A DNA stretch of 9,798 nucleotides from an uncultured Acholeplasmataceae bacterium. Lineage in GTDB: Bacteria > Bacillota_I > Bacilli_A > Acholeplasmatales > Acholeplasmataceae. Position 1 is the stretch's first letter. Each line of letters starts with the position of its first letter. The translations under genes and the position numbers were made by a program. Location of the stretch: assembly GCA_937983315.1 (NCBI GenBank), contig CALKAH010000348.1, forward strand, positions 1 to 9,798, given 5' to 3'. Positions 7,750-9,798 of the stretch are shown piece after piece. The notes under the pieces are model-generated. The model was not told the origin of the DNA. It was given only the letters and a program-made list of their open reading frames with translations, and did not search any database.

Positions 7750-7767
7750 TGACTTCCGTCTTTTTTT
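7734..7767 (+). terminator. Rho-independent terminator of the mnmL-mnmM operon
   Basis: AAAAGACG (7734-7741) pairs with CGTCTTTT (7757-7764). Inside, one A-C mismatch is followed by AAG/CTT (7743-7745 with 7753-7755), leaving a 7-base loop. A run of seven T (7761-7767) follows directly. The left arm is inside the last codons of mnmM and the stop TAA is in the loop region. Read on the minus strand the hairpin is followed by only four T, so it may also weakly terminate the convergent lipoprotein transcript. Confidence 0.85.
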
Positions 7768-7771
7768 CTTT

Positions 7772-7792
7772 CCCATAAGGGGGAATTATGGG
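7772..7792 (-). other. Perfect hairpin over the stop codon of the lipoprotein gene
   Basis: CCCATAA (7772-7778) and TTATGGG (7786-7792) form a 7-base perfect stem around a 7-base loop. On the minus strand it includes the last codon and the TAA stop (7788-7786) of the lipoprotein gene. The bases that follow on that strand are A-rich, not T-rich, so it is not a terminator by itself. It may protect the 3' end of the transcript ahead of the hairpin at 7734-7764. Confidence 0.45.
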
Positions 7793-8865
7793 CGATTCTT
7801 TTGCCAGTTTTCAATACGTTCTCTGATTTCATCACGCTGTTGTCTGCGTTCTTCAATCACTTCTTGTGCATGACCTGCATGAACTTCATGACGATGCTCA
7901 AACATTTCACGAATTTGAGCACGAAGTTGTTCTGTTTCAACAAGATACGCTTCACGAAGTGAAGTCACAGCTGCATGGAATTCTTCACGAATGGATTCAA
8001 GTGAAGATAGTAATGCTTGGATTTCACCTTCGACAACTAAGATATCGGCTTCAATCGCTGCGATTTCAGCTTCGATGGCTGCTTTATTTTCTTCAAGAGC
8101 TTCTGTTAATTCAGCTTGTTTTGCTAAAAGGTTAGCTTGAAGAGTTTCGAGTTCAGCTTCTTTAGCTGCGATATCGATTCTGATTTCTTCCATTTGAGGA
8201 TAATAGGTATCATAGAGTGCTTGACGAGCAGTGAGGAATTCTTCTCTTAAAGCTTGGGCAACAACTCTCATTTCTTGTCTTGCTTCCTTCAAGATCGCTT
8301 GAAGTTCTTGAACAGTCATTAATAATGCATCTTCTAAGAGAAGTTCATCACTTGCGATTACTGCTTTTTGTGCAAGGAATAAGAAACCTGGTGTGACACC
8401 GTAACTTTCTGCTTCCGCTAAAAATTCTGGTGTAAATCCTTTATCTTCTGCACGACCCATCATCATACGATCTTTGAACGCGTTATTGATATGTTCTTTA
8501 GCACGTTCTCTGATTCGATCGCCAATTTCAGTGTTTTTAGCAATTGAGGAGACTTGAACAAATGTTTCTTCTGCATCAACATCGATATAGCCAAGTTCAA
8601 TCGCTGTTTCGATAATTAAATCCATGGCATCATCAAGTTGCATTCCGATTAAATCGAGTTCAGCAAGTAAGATTTCACCATCTTCGTTTAGTGGATTTGC
8701 ATAAACCACTTTTTCTCTGGGTGTTACAATCAACTCGATTGAAGGGTTAATATCGAGTGTTAAATACGTATCCTCTTGAGCATTCGAGGATGTTGCACAT
8801 GATGCAAGGAATACAACTGCACCAAGTAAGATCACAAAACTAAAGATCCATTTCATTGATTTCAT
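7786..8865 (-). CDS. Lipoprotein with RsgI-like middle domain and long C-terminal coiled coil
   Basis: A 359-residue protein predicted to be anchored on the outer face of the membrane. Residues 1-22 are a signal peptide ending in the lipobox LASC, giving lipidated C23. Residues about 33-165 resemble the extracytoplasmic middle domain of RsgI anti-sigma factors: LTLDINPSIEL (36-45), a NEDGEILL segment (60-67), a helix LDDAMDLIIETAIELGYI and YGVTPGFLFL (155-164). In RsgI proteins the Asn-Pro bond in this motif self-cleaves; here it is N40-P41. Residues about 180-350 are charged, Glu/Ala-rich heptads, predicted coiled coil. The N-terminal cytoplasmic segment that binds sigma in true RsgI is absent. 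ATG 8865 follows AAGGAGG by 10 bases; ATG 8856 is an alternative. The upstream neighbour (65 bases away) is probably in the same operon. The function is unknown; sensing or cell-envelope structure are both possible. Confidence 0.85.
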   Translation of the reverse strand: MKSMKWIFSFVILLGAVVFLASCATSSNAQEDTYLTLDINPSIELIVTPREKVVYANPLNEDGEILLAELDLIGMQLDDAMDLIIETAIELGYIDVDAEETFVQVSSIAKNTEIGDRIRERAKEHINNAFKDRMMMGRAEDKGFTPEFLAEAESYGVTPGFLFLAQKAVIASDELLLEDALLMTVQELQAILKEARQEMRVVAQALREEFLTARQALYDTYYPQMEEIRIDIAAKEAELETLQANLLAKQAELTEALEENKAAIEAEIAAIEADILVVEGEIQALLSSLESIREEFHAAVTSLREAYLVETEQLRAQIREMFEHRHEVHAGHAQEVIEERRQQRDEIRERIENWQKNRP

Positions 8866-8884
8866 AGGTTTGAAACCTCCTTTT
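8866..8884 (-). promoter_or_regulatory. Ribosome binding site overlapped by a 13-base palindrome (lipoprotein gene)
   Basis: On the minus strand AAGGAGG stands 10 bases before ATG 8865. AGGTTTCAAACCT (8878-8866) is a palindrome of two 6-base arms around one base. It takes in the last bases of the Shine-Dalgarno sequence and all of the spacer. As RNA it could fold into a 5-base stem with a 3-base loop, bringing the binding site and start codon closer or hiding part of the site. The ribosome binding site itself is firm; the regulatory role is a guess. Confidence 0.6.
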
Positions 8885-8930
8885 CACTTAATATACTGTA
8901 TTGATGTCATTTTTATTGGTGTTTTTTTTA

Positions 8931-9791
8931 TTAAATCATCCCCATCGGATTCATTCCTCGACCTGTGATCACACGACCACGGGTGATCGTAAAGGGAACG
9001 CGTCCTTCTGGTTTGATGACAATCGAATAAATCGTTGAACTTGGAAGTTGTAAAAGACGAATCGCGATGTCACCTTCTTCAAGTTCACCATCAAAATCAA
9101 TTGCGTAATGAATCGAGATGATGCGTTGGTTATCTTCAGTGAGGATACGGAATGTATAGGTACCTGTCGATTCACCTTCGATAAAGGATAGGGTTGCTAC
9201 GCGTGTATCATCTTCCATGGCTAATGTGATGGTTACCTTTTCAATGGAGATATTGTTTTGTATGAGCTCAACTTCAAACGTATATCGATCGTCTTCTTCA
9301 TGATAATTAAGGATGACATAATTGAATTCATCTTTTTGAGCACGCATCAAGAGTCCCTTTTGACCGACGATGCCTTCAGCTTCCATTTCATATTCTCTTT
9401 CACCAATACGTATCTGTCCTTGAATCATAAAGGCTTTGGTTGTCTGATTGATGGTTTGATTATACTGAATTTCGTAATCATCTTCTTCATTCATGAGATC
9501 ACGTGTACGGAAACGCATGCGTCTTGCATACCCATTGGTTTGTACTTCTTCATCAACAACATCAAAATCGGTATTACTCGAATAAAGTTTTTCAATGGTT
9601 TCTAGGTAGCGGGATAAATCTGCAAGTTCATCTCTGATCTTATCGTTTCGTTCCATCGGTCCAAAACGCAAGAGTGTATACGAAGAGGTCTGGTTTAAAT
9701 CAGTATCCAAGACATTGATCAAACTGGTTGTTTGGACACTTGAGAGTGCAACAACTGTTTCAAGATTTTCTAATGCGACACCTTCTGTTGG
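8931..9791 (-). CDS. Unrecognised beta-rich protein, probably exported; 5' end missing
   Basis: The frame stays open from the stop (8933-8931) to the right end of the insert: 286 residues and no upstream stop, so the gene is cut by the fragment end. TTG 9722 is the first start-like codon but has no convincing ribosome binding site, and the coding frame continues above it, so I do not take it as the start. The visible protein has an N-terminal helical, Thr/Ser-rich part with a helix containing RDELADLSRYLETIEKLYSS. After that come alternating hydrophobic/acidic strands (about 190 residues) such as TFEVELIQNNISIEKVTITL, and a Gly/Arg/Met tail (TRGRVITGRGMNPMGMI). No cysteine or transmembrane segment is visible in the retained part. 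I recognise no family. By its place next to the lipoprotein gene and its strand-rich composition it may be secreted or lipid-anchored, with the signal peptide lost upstream. No promoter with a good -35 is visible before the downstream lipoprotein gene. Confidence 0.75.
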   Translation of the reverse strand, partial: PTEGVALENLETVVALSSVQTTSLINVLDTDLNQTSSYTLLRFGPMERNDKIRDELADLSRYLETIEKLYSSNTDFDVVDEEVQTNGYARRMRFRTRDLMNEEDDYEIQYNQTINQTTKAFMIQGQIRIGEREYEMEAEGIVGQKGLLMRAQKDEFNYVILNYHEEDDRYTFEVELIQNNISIEKVTITLAMEDDTRVATLSFIEGESTGTYTFRILTEDNQRIISIHYAIDFDGELEEGDIAIRLLQLPSSTIYSIVIKPEGRVPFTITRGRVITGRGMNPMGMI

Positions 9792-9798
9792 AGATCGG
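9792..9798. other. Probable start of the reverse adapter (not biological)
   Basis: The last seven bases, AGATCGG, are the first seven of the Illumina adapter read-through sequence AGATCGGAAGAGC. Seven bases alone could be chance. With the long adapter match at 1-47, this is most simply the other end of the same library molecule. The reading frame above 9791 should not be extended into it. Confidence 0.8.

Noticed and set aside
7866..8135. Plus-strand open frame of 89 codons rich in His and Leu
   Set aside because: It is the complement of the Glu/Ala-rich coiled-coil repeat. The unusual composition is explained by that, not by a gene.
8890..8910. Possible promoter before the lipoprotein gene: ATGACA (8910-8905) and TATATT (8895-8890) on the minus strand
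   Set aside because: The two boxes are only 9 bases apart, far too close for a sigma-A promoter, and no better -35 lies at the proper distance.
9258..9605. Plus-strand open frame of 115 codons opposite the right-hand gene
   Set aside because: It is antisense to the partial beta-rich protein gene, lacks a ribosome binding site and reads like a composition artefact, while the minus frame continues intact to the fragment end.
9720..9722. TTG 9722 as the start of the right-hand gene
   Set aside because: The frame stays open above it to 9791 and there is no good ribosome binding site in front, so the true start is most likely off the fragment.
1..9798. CRISPR array, insertion sequence, tRNA/rRNA gene or attachment site
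   Set aside because: I looked for regularly spaced repeats, terminal inverted repeats with a transposase, and tRNA-like cloverleaf sequences, and found none. The window reads as ordinary chromosome.

Overview
This is a fragment of a bacterial chromosome with sequencing-library sequence at both ends. Bases 1-47 match the 3' part of the Illumina TruSeq/P5 universal adapter. The last 7 bases (9792-9798) match the first bases of the reverse-complement adapter. The biological insert is therefore about 48-9791, and both ends are technical cuts.

The organism is probably a low- to mid-GC (roughly 40% by eye) member of the Bacillota or a relative of the Mollicutes. The evidence is a PolC-type DNA polymerase III, an MnmL-MnmM (YtqA-YtqB) gene pair, AAGGAG-type ribosome binding sites and a lipoprotein with an RsgI-like domain. 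UGA is a stop codon (it ends the DUF1189-like gene and mnmL) and sampled Trp is TGG, so UGA=Trp mycoplasmas are excluded. An Izemoplasma/Acholeplasma-like or Erysipelotrichia-like lineage would fit, but this is inference.

Layout: (a) 48-190 holds no gene I can assign. (b) 191-6206 is a minus-strand block: a four-helix membrane protein (DUF1189-like), then polC overlapping it by 4 bases (ATGA), then a Bax inhibitor-1/YccA family membrane protein with its own predicted promoter at the end of polC. (c) 6207-6275 is a compact divergent promoter region with a 15-base palindrome. (d) 6276-7749 is a plus-strand operon of mnmL and mnmM, which act in succession in wobble-uridine modification of tRNA, ending in a strong intrinsic terminator. 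(e) 7786-9791 is a second minus-strand block: a partial beta-rich protein of unknown function (start lost off the right end), followed by a lipoprotein made of an RsgI-like domain plus a long coiled coil.

The core genes (polC, mnmL, mnmM) are conventional. The part most worth attention is the right-hand block. There, the domain known from the anti-sigma factor RsgI, including its Asn-Pro motif, is detached from any cytoplasmic anti-sigma segment and sits on a lipid-anchored protein next to an unrecognised, probably exported protein. The PolC zinc-finger region is also atypical. I see no mobile element, CRISPR array, tRNA, rRNA or riboswitch.
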